Shown: positions 7,534 through 15,589, counted from the first letter of the stretch. The stretch is DNA of 23,596 nucleotides from UBA1568 sp964488025 (GCA_964488025.1 CAZATJ010000011.1:1-23596); one strand, 5' to 3'. Notes: generated from the letters alone by a model not told the origin. A program made the numbers and translations.

Positions 7534-7902
7534 ATGGCCATCAAACCGGTGCCGATTTTTGCGAAGAGCGGGGTAGTGGAGAGGGGGACGCAAGAAGCGG
7601 TAAAGACGGGGTTCCCGACAGCTAATATCCCTTATGCTGACCCGGATATTGCTGGCACTTATGCTGGAAAGGTCACCGTGGACCGCGTTGAGTACCGGGC
7701 GGCTATTTATGCTAATCAGAAGCACGGCATATTGGAGGCCTTCCTTTTCGATTTTTCGGGCAATCTGTATGGGAAGATGGTAACCATGATACTTCTCGAG
7801 CGGCTGGTGGATCCCAAGGTTTTTCGAGGGAAACAGGACGAAAAAAGTTTCATCGATTGGGCGGTGGCTGAGGTGCAGAAATATTTTAATCGGGAAGAAT
7901 AG
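7534..7902 (+). CDS. Stand-alone riboflavin kinase domain
   Basis: Converts riboflavin to FMN. It is 122 residues long and matches only the C-terminal flavokinase domain of bifunctional RibF. GFPTANIPY (26-34) carries the PTAN nucleotide/Mg motif, GTYAGKV follows, and LEAFLFDFSGNLYG (73-86) matches the usual ETHLLDF...LYG block. The expected adenylyltransferase half is missing, and a separate nucleotidyltransferase gene lies at 6057-6473. The histidine usually found after the catalytic Glu is replaced (EAF rather than ETH), which is worth noting. It is followed by ribE after a single base, so translation is probably coupled. Confidence 0.88.
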   Translation: MAIKPVPIFAKSGVVERGTQEAVKTGFPTANIPYADPDIAGTYAGKVTVDRVEYRAAIYANQKHGILEAFLFDFSGNLYGKMVTMILLERLVDPKVFRGKQDEKSFIDWAVAEVQKYFNREE

Positions 7903-7903
7903 T

Positions 7904-8503
7904 ATGTTTACAGGAATTATCGAAACCGTAGTACCGGTACTTGTGGCCAAGAAAAAGGGGGGATGCCTTGTGATACGTCTCAAAAAACCGGCGCAGTGGA
8001 AACTCAGACTCGGACAGAGCATCACGGTGGATGGCATTTGCTCGACCGTGACACAGTTGGGAACTCCATTTTTCGAAGTAGAATATATGCCGGAGACACT
8101 GAAGAAAACGACGGTGAGGGATTTCCAAAAGGGTTCTTGGGTCAATCTAGAGCGTTCACTCACACTGCGTGACTACATCGATGGTCATCTGGTATCGGGG
8201 CATATCGATACGCGTGCCAAAGTGGCCAAGATCAAAGAGATTGGCGACACCAAAGAAATCACCTTTGCGGTGCCGAAAGCGTTTATGAAGTACATTGTGG
8301 AAAAAGGTTCTATCGCGATAAACGGTATTAGTCTGACCGTGGTTGCGGCCAAAGGCACTGCTGTCTCTGTGGCACTTATTCCGTATACCCTCACCCATAC
8401 CAACCTGGGGTTGCTCAAAGTAAGAGACAGTGTCAATGTAGAGGTAGACATGGTAGCGCGCTATGTGGAGAAGATGCTGGGGGAGAGGAAAGGGAGTAGA
8501 TAA
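7904..8503 (+). CDS. ribE: Riboflavin synthase alpha subunit
   Basis: Dismutates two 6,7-dimethyl-8-ribityllumazine molecules to riboflavin plus a pyrimidine by-product. It has the hallmark N-terminus MFTGIIE and two tandem lumazine-binding barrels: GQSITVDGICSTVT in the first, and KGSIAINGISLTVV with DGHLVSGHID marking the second. At 199 residues it has the usual length. It starts one base after the riboflavin kinase stop codon and precedes ribH by 16 bp. Confidence 0.96.
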   Translation: MFTGIIETVVPVLVAKKKGGCLVIRLKKPAQWKLRLGQSITVDGICSTVTQLGTPFFEVEYMPETLKKTTVRDFQKGSWVNLERSLTLRDYIDGHLVSGHIDTRAKVAKIKEIGDTKEITFAVPKAFMKYIVEKGSIAINGISLTVVAAKGTAVSVALIPYTLTHTNLGLLKVRDSVNVEVDMVARYVEKMLGERKGSR

Positions 8504-8519
8504 GGGATAATGTAACACT

Positions 8520-8996
8520 ATGCAGGGAAAAAATGTACCGAAAAAACTGAGTGACCAGGATGCGTCGAAACTGAAGGTTGGGATTGTCGTTTCGACGTAT
8601 TATGACGATATAACCGGGCGGATGCTGGCTGGAGCACTCCAGACGCTCAAGGAGTGTGGAGTGACAGAAAAAAACACCTCTGTGGCGCGAGTGTCGGGTA
8701 GTTTTGAGATTACCTATGGCTGTCTTTCTCTTTTGAAGCGCAAGAAGTATGACGCGCTTATCGCGCTTGGCTGTATTATTAAGGGTGAGACCAACCATGA
8801 TGAGTATATCGCTCATGCCGTGGCACAAGGGGTGGTAGGGTTGATGATGCAGTACAAGACGCCGATCAGTTTTGGTGTCGTGACGACGAACGATTTGCCT
8901 CAGGCAGTGGTGCGCTCAACTGGGAAAAACAACAAAGGCATCGAGGCGGCTTTGGCAGCGCTCGAGATGGCTTTCTTGGATAGGCAGACGAAATAA
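8520..8996 (+). CDS. ribH: 6,7-dimethyl-8-ribityllumazine synthase
   Basis: Condenses the ribityl-aminouracil with dihydroxybutanone phosphate, the step before RibE. Recognised by VSGSFEITYG (substrate phosphate/ribityl site), the IALGCIIKGETNHDEYIAH block that carries the catalytic His, and SFGVVTTNDLPQAVVRS. It is 158 residues, the normal family size. The early pathway genes (ribA, ribB, ribD) are not in this window, so whether the cell makes riboflavin from GTP or takes up intermediates is open. AAGGGA about 13 bases upstream is a weak ribosome binding site. Confidence 0.96.
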   Translation: MQGKNVPKKLSDQDASKLKVGIVVSTYYDDITGRMLAGALQTLKECGVTEKNTSVARVSGSFEITYGCLSLLKRKKYDALIALGCIIKGETNHDEYIAHAVAQGVVGLMMQYKTPISFGVVTTNDLPQAVVRSTGKNNKGIEAALAALEMAFLDRQTK

Positions 8997-9008
8997 TCCA
9001 TCGGAACT

Positions 9009-10166
9009 ATGCGTATCGCCATCCAGGCATCGGATCTCGATCATGAACGTATTGATGGGACGCGAGTATACCTTCGTGAACTTTTGAAACGCTTCGGGGA
9101 ACTTTCTCCGGAAACCCTGTTTTCTTTGTATCATAAGGGGGAATTTAATCAGGAGCTGGCTCCGCCAAAAAGAGAAAACTACCAGGAAGAACAGCGACCC
9201 TTCCCTTGGGCTTGGATGCAGACACGTTTTGCTCTGGAACTTTTTTTAAAGCGACCAGAGAAACTCTTTTTACCGATTCAGGCGGCACCGGTTTTTTTGC
9301 CACGTTCTCTCCAGGTGACGGCTACCATCCATGACCTAGCCTTCAAGCGTTTTCCGGAAACTTTCCCACGGCGTGACTTGTGGAAATTGAATTTTATGCT
9401 TGAGACCGCAGTGAAACGGGCGGATAAGCTGATTGCCGTATCGGAGTCGACGAAGCGTGACCTCTTGGAATTCTTCCCTAAGCTTCCGGAAGATCGGGTT
9501 AAGGTGATCCATCATGGTTTCGACGATGAATTTTTTGGTATGAAAATTCCTGAAGAAGAATTAGCTGTAAAGCTCAGAAGCTATAACCTAAAAGCTCAAA
9601 GCTATGTATTGTATGTTGGAGCCTTGCAACCACGGAAAAATTTGGTCAGATTGATACAGGCTTTTGAAATAATGAAGACGCGCGTACCAGAGGCCAAGCT
9701 GGTGCTTGCCGGCGAAGAGGCCTGGTTGGCAGAGAGCATTATTGATGTTTGGGAAGCCACCCCTTCACGAGACGATATCGTTCTCACTGGCCGAGTGTCG
9801 TTTCCTAACCTGCGAACGTTGTACCAGGGCGCACGCGTATTCGCCTTTCCATCATTGTATGAGGGATTCGGTTTGCCGATTCTCGAAGCCTTCGCTTCCG
9901 GAGTACCGGTTCTGACTGCTGACAATTCCAGCCTGAGAGAGGTCGCAGGAGAAGCGGCACTCTATTGTCAGGCGGATGACGTTGCCGATATGGCCGGGAA
10001 GCTGGAACACTTGTGGCAGGATGAGACTTTGCGAGCGGATCTGGTCACCAAAGGTCAGGAGCGTCTCAAGCAATTTTCTTGGGACCAGTGTGCCCGCGAG
10101 ACCCTTGACTACATTTTACACTCACCATCCCAATCTATCATCTTTGAGACGACCGCACAAAGATGA
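9009..10166 (+). CDS. GT4-type glycosyltransferase
   Basis: A 385-residue GT-B enzyme. The C-terminal domain carries YVLYVGALQPRKNL (start of the nucleotide-sugar half), then SLYEGFGLPILEAFASG, the E-x7-E donor-binding motif of family GT4, and SSLREVAGEAALY. The N-terminal half carries TATIHDLAFKRFPETFP and VSESTKRDLLEFFPK, as in mannosyltransferase-like members. Donor and acceptor cannot be told from sequence. It is the last gene of the ispH-rib run, 12 bp after ribH. An AGCT tract is built into its interdomain linker (9563-9603), and a long hairpin covers its stop codon. Confidence 0.92.
   Translation: MRIAIQASDLDHERIDGTRVYLRELLKRFGELSPETLFSLYHKGEFNQELAPPKRENYQEEQRPFPWAWMQTRFALELFLKRPEKLFLPIQAAPVFLPRSLQVTATIHDLAFKRFPETFPRRDLWKLNFMLETAVKRADKLIAVSESTKRDLLEFFPKLPEDRVKVIHHGFDDEFFGMKIPEEELAVKLRSYNLKAQSYVLYVGALQPRKNLVRLIQAFEIMKTRVPEAKLVLAGEEAWLAESIIDVWEATPSRDDIVLTGRVSFPNLRTLYQGARVFAFPSLYEGFGLPILEAFASGVPVLTADNSSLREVAGEAALYCQADDVADMAGKLEHLWQDETLRADLVTKGQERLKQFSWDQCARETLDYILHSPSQSIIFETTAQR
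9563..9603 (+). repeat. AGCT 8-nt periodic tract inside a coding region
   Basis: AGCT occurs at 9563, 9571, 9579, 9593 and 9600, the first three exactly 8 bp apart. It is in frame and encodes the charged linker just before YVLYVGALQ in the GT4 protein. Similar tracts lie at 20580-20607 and 22487-22514 outside genes. Confidence 0.65.
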
Positions 10167-10170
10167 TAGA
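10134..10170. repeat. Perfect 13-bp hairpin across the glycosyltransferase stop codon
   Basis: TCTATCATCTTTG at 10134-10146 pairs perfectly with CAAAGATGATAGA at 10158-10170. The stop codon TGA (10164-10166) is inside the right arm. There is no T run after it, so it is not a standard terminator. It may be a small palindromic insertion that supplied the protein's last residues, or an mRNA 3'-end stabiliser. Confidence 0.6.
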
Positions 10171-10277
10171 TGCCGTAGCTGTATTCGCGACCGCGATTTT
10201 GTGAGTATTTTTTGACTGATGGCCAAACCGTCTTTTTCACGTCTTGCAATTTTTAGGAATTCGTGTCACAATACCTC

Positions 10278-10296
10278 TGCCGAAAACGGCATTTTT
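10278..10296 (+). terminator. Possible small terminator upstream of the ABC-F gene
   Basis: Five-bp stem TGCCG/CGGCA with an AAAA loop followed by five T. It could end the ispH-rib-GT transcript. A TTGCAA/CACAAT pair with a 17-bp spacer just upstream (10244-10272) is a weak promoter candidate that would start at the hairpin itself, so I leave it unassigned. Confidence 0.45.
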
Positions 10297-10327
10297 ATTT
10301 ATCCTGTTAAGGTAGGCACTCTTTATT

Positions 10328-10454
10328 CTCCAAGAATTCTCTGGGGCGAATGTGGAGCCAAAAGCACGGTCTTTTTGTAGGAACAAAAAGTTTTGGCGTA
10401 AGTTTCAGTCAGAGCCGCGCAGGGGTTCTGACGGCACCAGAGAGTTGCTTGGAG
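10328..10454 (-). repeat. Palindromic repeat family 2, copy 2 (inverted)
   Basis: Outer arms CTCCAAGAATTCTCTGG (10328-10344) and CCAGAGAGTTGCTTGGAG (10437-10454) are imperfect inverted repeats. Inside is a hairpin CTTTTTGT-AGG-AACAAAAAG just after GCACGGT. Read on the other strand, the CAAGAAT end, the GGAGCC block and the GCACGGT plus T-run/A-run hairpin match the copies at 124-263 and 11956-12107. It occupies most of the leader of the ABC-F gene and ends 21 bp before its ATG. Confidence 0.6.
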
Positions 10455-10475
10455 AGTAAAGAGAAATGTACCAAC

Positions 10476-11933
10476 ATGGCCAAAGACAACGTCGTTCTCA
10501 GATTTGATAAGGTGTCCTTTGAATACGGACACAAGAAACCCATTTTGGATGAGGTGAGTTTCAGCATGCGTGCCGGGTCAAAAATTACCCTCATGGGCCA
10601 GAACGGTGCCGGTAAGAGTTCGCTTTTCAAGCTTATCACCGGTGAGGAGAAACCTCAGAGCGGCCGCATCTCGCTCGATCGTGATGCTGTGGTAGCTATT
10701 GGGCGTCAGACCATTCCTCGCGAGCAACTTGATATGACCGTGGAAGATTTTTTTCAGCAATTTTTTCATGAGAAGCAGTGGAACCTGGCGAAGCACATCG
10801 CTGACGTACTCGACGTGGTCAATCTGCCTATGCCACCCTTGGACAAGAAAATTCGGGCTTTTTCCGGCGGTCAGCAGGCACGATTGCTTCTGGCCTCGGC
10901 TCTCATCCAGAATCCGGATATTTTGCTTCTTGATGAACCGACCAATAATCTCGACTACGCCGGCATCACTCATCTGACCCAGTTTCTTATTGATTATCAG
11001 AAGACGGTCATTGTCATTTCTCATGATGCTGAATTTCTGAACTCCTTCACGCATGGAGTGTTCTATCTTGATATCTTCACGCACAAAATCGAACAGTATA
11101 CCGGTGACTATTATGACGTGGTGGAAGAAATCGCCAAGCGGATTGCCAAGGCCCAGAGTGAGAACGTGCGGCTCGAACGAACTATCCAGGAAAAGAAAGA
11201 CCAAGCTAACGTTTTTGCCAATAAGGGAGGCAAGCTTCGCGCGGTCGCCAAACGCATGCGTACGCTTGCTGAAGATTTGGAAGAAAACAAAGTCGATGTT
11301 CGCCAGGAAGATAAGACACTCCCGAGTTTTGAAATTCCGACTCACGATGTGGTAGGGACGATTGTCAAGATCAAGACAGTATCCGTGTTGGGGGAGTTTG
11401 GTCCGAATATCAAGCAGGTGAATCTGTACCTCAAGAAGAATACCCATATGGTCGTTTCTGGCCCCAACGGTATCGGCAAGAGTACGTTCCTCGAAGAGTT
11501 GGCGACTGGCAATACCGAGCGCGCCGAAATTACCCCGGGCGTGAAGGTAGGTTACTACCGCCAAGACTTTTCGACACTCGATTTCAACAAGACGGTTGCC
11601 GAGACACTCCTCGCTTCGCTTCCGGAAAAGAATATCGAACTGGCTTATAAAGTAGCGACCAAATTTTTGGTGCCGGCCGAACTGCTCCAAAACAAAGTGG
11701 AGAGCCTGTCGGAAGGGCAGAAGGGGCTGCTTATGTTCGCCTGTCTCTACGCTGAGAAGCCCGATCTCCTCATTCTCGATGAACCGACCAACCATATCAA
11801 CTTCCGTCACTTGCCGGTCATCGCCGAGGCGCTGGATAAATACCAGGGCGCACTGATCCTCGTTAGTCACGTCCCAGACTTCGTCGCCCAGATCCGCATC
11901 GATGAGGTGCTTGATCTGGAGTCTTTGAGCTAG
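10476..11933 (+). CDS. ABC-F family ATPase (ribosome-associated translation factor)
   Basis: A 485-residue soluble protein with two ABC domains and no membrane segment. Domain 1 has Walker A GQNGAGKSS (41-49), signature FSGGQQARL (129-137) and Walker B LLLDEPTNNLD (150-160). The charged helical linker is at about 205-285. Domain 2 has Walker A GPNGIGKST (329-337), signature LSEGQKGLL (411-419) and Walker B LLILDEPTNH (431-440). ABC-F proteins bind the ribosomal E site and relieve stalling. Some give antibiotic resistance, but this looks like a housekeeping EttA/Uup-like member. ATG at 10476 is chosen over an upstream in-frame extension that would only translate the palindromic repeat. Confidence 0.93.
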   Translation: MAKDNVVLRFDKVSFEYGHKKPILDEVSFSMRAGSKITLMGQNGAGKSSLFKLITGEEKPQSGRISLDRDAVVAIGRQTIPREQLDMTVEDFFQQFFHEKQWNLAKHIADVLDVVNLPMPPLDKKIRAFSGGQQARLLLASALIQNPDILLLDEPTNNLDYAGITHLTQFLIDYQKTVIVISHDAEFLNSFTHGVFYLDIFTHKIEQYTGDYYDVVEEIAKRIAKAQSENVRLERTIQEKKDQANVFANKGGKLRAVAKRMRTLAEDLEENKVDVRQEDKTLPSFEIPTHDVVGTIVKIKTVSVLGEFGPNIKQVNLYLKKNTHMVVSGPNGIGKSTFLEELATGNTERAEITPGVKVGYYRQDFSTLDFNKTVAETLLASLPEKNIELAYKVATKFLVPAELLQNKVESLSEGQKGLLMFACLYAEKPDLLILDEPTNHINFRHLPVIAEALDKYQGALILVSHVPDFVAQIRIDEVLDLESLS

Positions 11934-11955
11934 AGCTGAGAGATCGTATATCGGG

Positions 11956-12107
11956 AGCGCTCTTGCAAGCAACCTTCCGAAGTACCACTCGTTCCGCCCC
12001 TGCGAGGCGAACAGCGTTACATTGAAGTCCTCACTCTTCCTCCTCCGTCGGAAACCGTGCCCGCTCCGACTTCAAAGTTACTTCGGAAGATTCTTGCTGC
12101 AAGCGCT
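11956..12107 (+). repeat. Palindromic repeat family 2, copy 3
   Basis: About 150 bp. Its left end, with AGCGCTCTTGCAAGC followed by CTTCCGAAGTA, is an imperfect inverted repeat of its right end, with TACTTCGGAAG, TTCTTGCTGCAAG and CGCT. It aligns over most of its length with the copy at 124-263. It lies just after the ABC-F stop codon. No gene is seen here. Confidence 0.72.
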
Positions 12108-12122
12108 TCAAGACCAAACACG

Positions 12123-12150
12123 CCCCCGCTTAGTCGGTGGAGTTTTTTTT
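12123..12150 (+). terminator. Probable terminator of the ABC-F gene
   Basis: A short GC stem CCCCCG/CGGTGG (one mismatch) followed after AG by eight T at 12143-12150. It lies between the repeat and the convergent small membrane-protein gene. Confidence 0.5.
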
Positions 12151-12167
12151 ATCAGGGCGTAGAGGAA

Positions 12168-12590
12168 TTATTTTTCCTCGAAAAAAATATTCCAAAAGAG
12201 ATATCCAGAGAAGAAAAAAAGAACAATGAGAAGTGGGATACTCCAAACGGGAAACTTGATGAGCGAAACCAGAAGGATGCCGATACCCCACAGGATACCA
12301 AGCCAGAGCAGAGGGTCCCTTTTGGTGATGTTCCAGGAAAAGGAGATATTGAGAAAGCGGCCAAGAAGGGAGAGGACAAATGTCGCCATGATGAGAATGA
12401 AGAAAAATTTCGTCAAACTGAAGCGCACGGTGACGAAAGTCGGGAGGAGCGTTTCTACGGTAAAGAATCCGATGAAGTAGATGAAGCCCACGATGAGCGC
12501 TTCCATGAAGAGGGCATAGGCGACCGTAAGCAAGCCGGTGGTACGGAAGTGTTCGAGCGCGGTAACAAATTTTTTCTGAAGATATTCCAT
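12168..12590 (-). CDS. Small four-helix membrane protein of unknown function
   Basis: A 140-residue protein with four predicted membrane helices, at roughly 15-45, 58-82, 92-110 and 114-135. A short cytoplasmic N-terminus and a charged end (FFEEK) complete it. It has no motif I recognise. It is the last gene of a minus-strand operon after the KRP-repeat envelope protein and the GT-C-like glycosyltransferase, so an envelope or glycan role is plausible. A strong hairpin sits directly upstream of its ATG, and no Shine-Dalgarno is visible. Confidence 0.75.
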   Translation of the reverse strand: MEYLQKKFVTALEHFRTTGLLTVAYALFMEALIVGFIYFIGFFTVETLLPTFVTVRFSLTKFFFILIMATFVLSLLGRFLNISFSWNITKRDPLLWLGILWGIGILLVSLIKFPVWSIPLLIVLFFFSGYLFWNIFFEEK

Positions 12591-12597
12591 ATTATTT

Positions 12598-12620
12598 ACT
12601 GAGAAGCCTTGCTTCTCAGT
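12598..12620. promoter_or_regulatory. Intercistronic 10-bp hairpin
   Basis: ACTGAGAAGC and GCTTCTCAGT form a perfect stem with a 3-nt loop. On the coding (minus) strand it begins 5 nt after the stop of the KRP-repeat gene and ends 7 nt before the ATG of the small membrane protein. No U run follows, so it is more likely to stabilise mRNA or reduce translation of the last gene than to terminate. Confidence 0.6.
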
Positions 12621-12625
12621 GGGGT

Positions 12626-13780
12626 TTAGGGGAGGAAGCGGGCGAGAAGGCGCTGCTTGATCTGGGAGAGGAGCGTCATCATATTTTTTTTATTTTTGGC
12701 AGTTTCGAACGAGACGGTCAGATGGTTCATATCGATCGCGGTTTCGGGACTGGTTATGGTCAATTCGAAATCATTGCCGAAACCGGAGGGGAGTATCGAG
12801 ATGGGTGTGTTACAGGATAGGTTGGTACCGAAAATATTGGGAACGAGGGTGCAGGAGACGGATATCTTGCTGGCTTTTTCAGAGACAGTGATCGGGTGGG
12901 TGTTTTTGAGAAGAAAGTCACGATAGGCACCGGGGAGAAGTGGACGTTTGGTACCCTGGTCGACCAGAAAGTAGTTTTGGTTATCCTGATCGAAGAGTAT
13001 GGTGCCATCGGGATGGGCGGCACCAAGAAGGAGAATGCGGCCACGTTTGTAGACCCCAAGCTCTTCCTCACTTACGGGAATAACGTCTTCGAAGCTGTAA
13101 CCGAGTGCGAGGAATATTTCGGCGCTGCCTACTGGGCGGACCTCTGTTTCACTGACGACAACAAAAACGCCTTCGGCATTAGAAAGAAGCGACCCGACGC
13201 GGAAGCCAAGCCATTCATCAGAGATGGAAAAGTGTTCGAGGAGCGAAGATGAATCATTGAATACTTTGGCGTGTTCTTTCGGAAAACGTGAGAGGAATGC
13301 CTGCTCGCTGACAAAAGGGAAGAGCATGTCGCCCCGGAGCGCATAGTATTTTTCACCGACCAAGGAGATATTTTCCCTGGGGAAATCAACAATCGGTTCG
13401 CCGGTCGGGTAGAGAAAACTCCGATAGGAACGGCGCAGGGTGAAATCAAGCGTTTCGGGTCGAGCGGAATTTTTTTCTAAGACGGCTGCCGCTCTGATGA
13501 GTGAAAAATCTCCTACGACGGTAGTATCAGCGATGAGCGTGCCGTTCTGTTCGATTTTTCCGTTGATACGGGGAGTATTTTCCGGTGAGCGGGGATTCTG
13601 TATGAGGTTTTTACTCGATTCGGGGGAACGGAAGTCGAAGCCCTGTTCGATAATCGGGAAGAGGACGCGCAGGGCGAAAATAATCGTGATGACGATGATG
13701 AAGAGATACATGAAAAAACGCAGAGTCTGATAGCGTTTCTGCCAGTTGGTCGGGATAACGGTAGGGGTGGGGAAAAACAT
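12626..13780 (-). CDS. Single-pass envelope protein with KRP-type repeats
   Basis: A 384-residue protein with one N-terminal membrane helix (about 21-45) and a large outside part. The outside part contains imperfect copies of a motif I associate with CPR and actinobacterial surface proteins, in which a hydrophobic strand and a Gly or Asp precede (K)RP and an aromatic-rich segment. The copies are YALRGDMLFPFVSEQAFL, ETEVRPVGSAEIFLALGYS (followed by the VIPVSEEELGVYKRG segment) and NYFLVDQGTKRPLLPGAYR. Two Cys near the C-terminal part (SCTLV...LSCNT) could form a disulfide. It starts 8 nt after the stop of the upstream glycosyltransferase gene, so the two are surely co-transcribed. The precise function is unknown; cell-surface attachment or glycan binding is an inference. 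Confidence 0.78.
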   Translation of the reverse strand: MFFPTPTVIPTNWQKRYQTLRFFMYLFIIVITIIFALRVLFPIIEQGFDFRSPESSKNLIQNPRSPENTPRINGKIEQNGTLIADTTVVGDFSLIRAAAVLEKNSARPETLDFTLRRSYRSFLYPTGEPIVDFPRENISLVGEKYYALRGDMLFPFVSEQAFLSRFPKEHAKVFNDSSSLLEHFSISDEWLGFRVGSLLSNAEGVFVVVSETEVRPVGSAEIFLALGYSFEDVIPVSEEELGVYKRGRILLLGAAHPDGTILFDQDNQNYFLVDQGTKRPLLPGAYRDFLLKNTHPITVSEKASKISVSCTLVPNIFGTNLSCNTPISILPSGFGNDFELTITSPETAIDMNHLTVSFETAKNKKNMMTLLSQIKQRLLARFLP

Positions 13781-13788
13781 AGGGGAAG

Positions 13789-15582
13789 TTAGTACACCTG
13801 GAAGAGGGAGTTTGTCGTTTGGAGAGTTGTCTTTTTGGGGAGACGGAAATCATTTCCTCCTACGAGGGAGAGATTCTCGAATTGTTCCAGGGTGAAGGTG
13901 ACGGTTTTTTTGAAGATGAGGCGTTCACCGAAGACCGCGGCATAGCGTGCCTGACTTTCTTGGGGCGCAAGGAGGAACACGCGTTCGAATGATGAAGTAT
14001 CAAGTGCGGGGAGGTCGTAGGGATTGAAGAAATAGATGGTATTTTTTCCGAAGAGAAATTGTCCGGGACCGGTCAGCATGGCAAACCCGTCACCCGTCGC
14101 GTTTGGGTCTACCAGGATAAGATCTTTGTCCGAGAATTCTTGAGTGAAGGTGGCAATCTGATTTTTGAGACCGCGTCCTTCAGCAAAAGAAAACTGCGCG
14201 CTCCAGGCCGGATACTGTAAGAGGATGAGCCCGAGAAAGATGAGGCTTCCAAGGAAGAGTCTTTTGCCTCTTGGTTGTTCGAGTGCCACGGTCTCATCTT
14301 TTCGGGAGAAGAGAAGTGCTATACAGAGCACGGCGGAAAAAAGTAGCGTTGGAAAGAGTGTGAAGAGATAACGGCGGAGCATCCAGGGGTGGTCGGGAGT
14401 GATATTGGGACTGAAGAGATAGAGAAACGTCGGAAGCGCAATCATGGCAGGGATGAGCATGAGCCATTGTTTTTTTCGGAGAAGATAGAGAATGCCGAAG
14501 AATCCGAGGAGTGAAAGTACGAGGAATCCGTAGAGGAAAAAGACTGAACCGAGACCGAAAGACCCTGTTTCGCCGGAACCGAGAGTCAAAGCGTGGTCGG
14601 AAAAGCCGCGCAGGAATTTGAAGAGCGCCTTACCGATCATTTTGTAGTAGGGGAGATTGAGAAAAAAATCGCGTAAAAAAATAAAAACAAAGAGGATTCC
14701 TGGGAGGATGATGCTTTTAAAGGGGTAGGTGCGAAAGAGCGCCCGCGTGTGCGGGTGAAAGGCGATAAGAAGGAGAGCGAGAAAGAGGAAAGCAAATCCT
14801 TCGATGCGGGTGAAGGCAAACAGTCCTCCGGAAAGGAGAATACCGGCATAGAAAAGGAACTTTCCTTCGCGGAAGAAGAGTATCAGATTATAGACCAGGA
14901 AAATAAAAAGGAAAACAGCCAGGTTTTCTGTGAGGGTGATCTTGGCGAACCATGAGGGAAGAAACGAGGTCATGGCGATGGCGAGACCGGCCGTCGCGTA
15001 GTACGGGTGGACGAAAAGCCGCAGCAACTGATAGAAAAAAAAGAAAAAAAGAAACAGGAGAATGGCATTGCCGATGGCGAAGCCACTCAAACCGAAGAGC
15101 GAGACGAAGCTTCCGAGCCAGGCGGTATAGCCAAGTGGAAACTGGGTAATCAGGTAGCCTTCTTTGGTATAGGCGAAACCAGGGAAGTTGAGCGCGGTGC
15201 CGGGACCATAGATCTGAAAAAAACTTTCACTTCCTGGCGTGGAAAAGGCCAATTCGGTATTGGTTGCCAGGCGGTAGGCGGCTTCGGCAATAGATCCTTG
15301 GTCACGGCCGGAGAACAGGGTCGGTTCGGAGGTGAAACCGATGAAGAGAGCGTAGAAGAGGGTGACGATGAAGACGATACGGAGATCTGTGGGTGCCAAG
15401 CGGAAGAATTTCCAAACAATGAGGAGAAGGAGCGGAAGAAAGAGGGCGAAGCCGCAGGCGACCAGTGGGAATACGAAGAGGCTTCCGAGAGTGAGTGTCA
15501 GGGCGAACCATCCGAAAATGACGAAAGAGAGTCCGAAGAGAGCGAGCAGAGTGCTGGTTTTTTCCAGAGGGGGGAGTTTCAT
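13789..15582 (-). CDS. Polytopic GT-C-like glycosyltransferase (GT39/GT83-like)
   Basis: A 597-residue integral membrane protein with about 11-13 helices and a soluble C-terminal region (about 480-597). The first extracytoplasmic loop carries FSGRDQGSIAEAAYRLA, where the acidic residue matches the catalytic Asp position of GT-C enzymes that use polyprenyl-phosphate sugars. The ATG at 15582 is chosen because a -35/-10 pair places the transcription start on this ATG, and the longer frame to 15681 would run through the promoter. AAGGAGT directly touches the ATG, too close for a normal Shine-Dalgarno, so the mRNA is probably leaderless. It leads the three-gene minus-strand operon. Confidence 0.85.
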   Translation of the reverse strand: MKLPPLEKTSTLLALFGLSFVIFGWFALTLTLGSLFVFPLVACGFALFLPLLLLIVWKFFRLAPTDLRIVFIVTLFYALFIGFTSEPTLFSGRDQGSIAEAAYRLATNTELAFSTPGSESFFQIYGPGTALNFPGFAYTKEGYLITQFPLGYTAWLGSFVSLFGLSGFAIGNAILLFLFFFFFYQLLRLFVHPYYATAGLAIAMTSFLPSWFAKITLTENLAVFLFIFLVYNLILFFREGKFLFYAGILLSGGLFAFTRIEGFAFLFLALLLIAFHPHTRALFRTYPFKSIILPGILFVFIFLRDFFLNLPYYKMIGKALFKFLRGFSDHALTLGSGETGSFGLGSVFFLYGFLVLSLLGFFGILYLLRKKQWLMLIPAMIALPTFLYLFSPNITPDHPWMLRRYLFTLFPTLLFSAVLCIALLFSRKDETVALEQPRGKRLFLGSLIFLGLILLQYPAWSAQFSFAEGRGLKNQIATFTQEFSDKDLILVDPNATGDGFAMLTGPGQFLFGKNTIYFFNPYDLPALDTSSFERVFLLAPQESQARYAAVFGERLIFKKTVTFTLEQFENLSLVGGNDFRLPKKTTLQTTNSLFQVY

Positions 15583-15589
15583 ACTCCTT

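Noticed and set aside
6844..8163. 439-codon open frame on the minus strand
   Set aside because: It runs opposite ispH, riboflavin kinase and ribE, all clearly identified on the plus strand. Its translation shows no domain.
10244..10272. Promoter TTGCAA/CACAAT before the ABC-F gene
   Set aside because: Its start would fall on a terminator-like hairpin at 10278-10296 and its -10 box is poor, so I did not call it.
10578..11972. 464-codon open frame on the minus strand
   Set aside because: It is the antisense of the ABC-F gene, whose Walker and signature motifs are on the plus strand.
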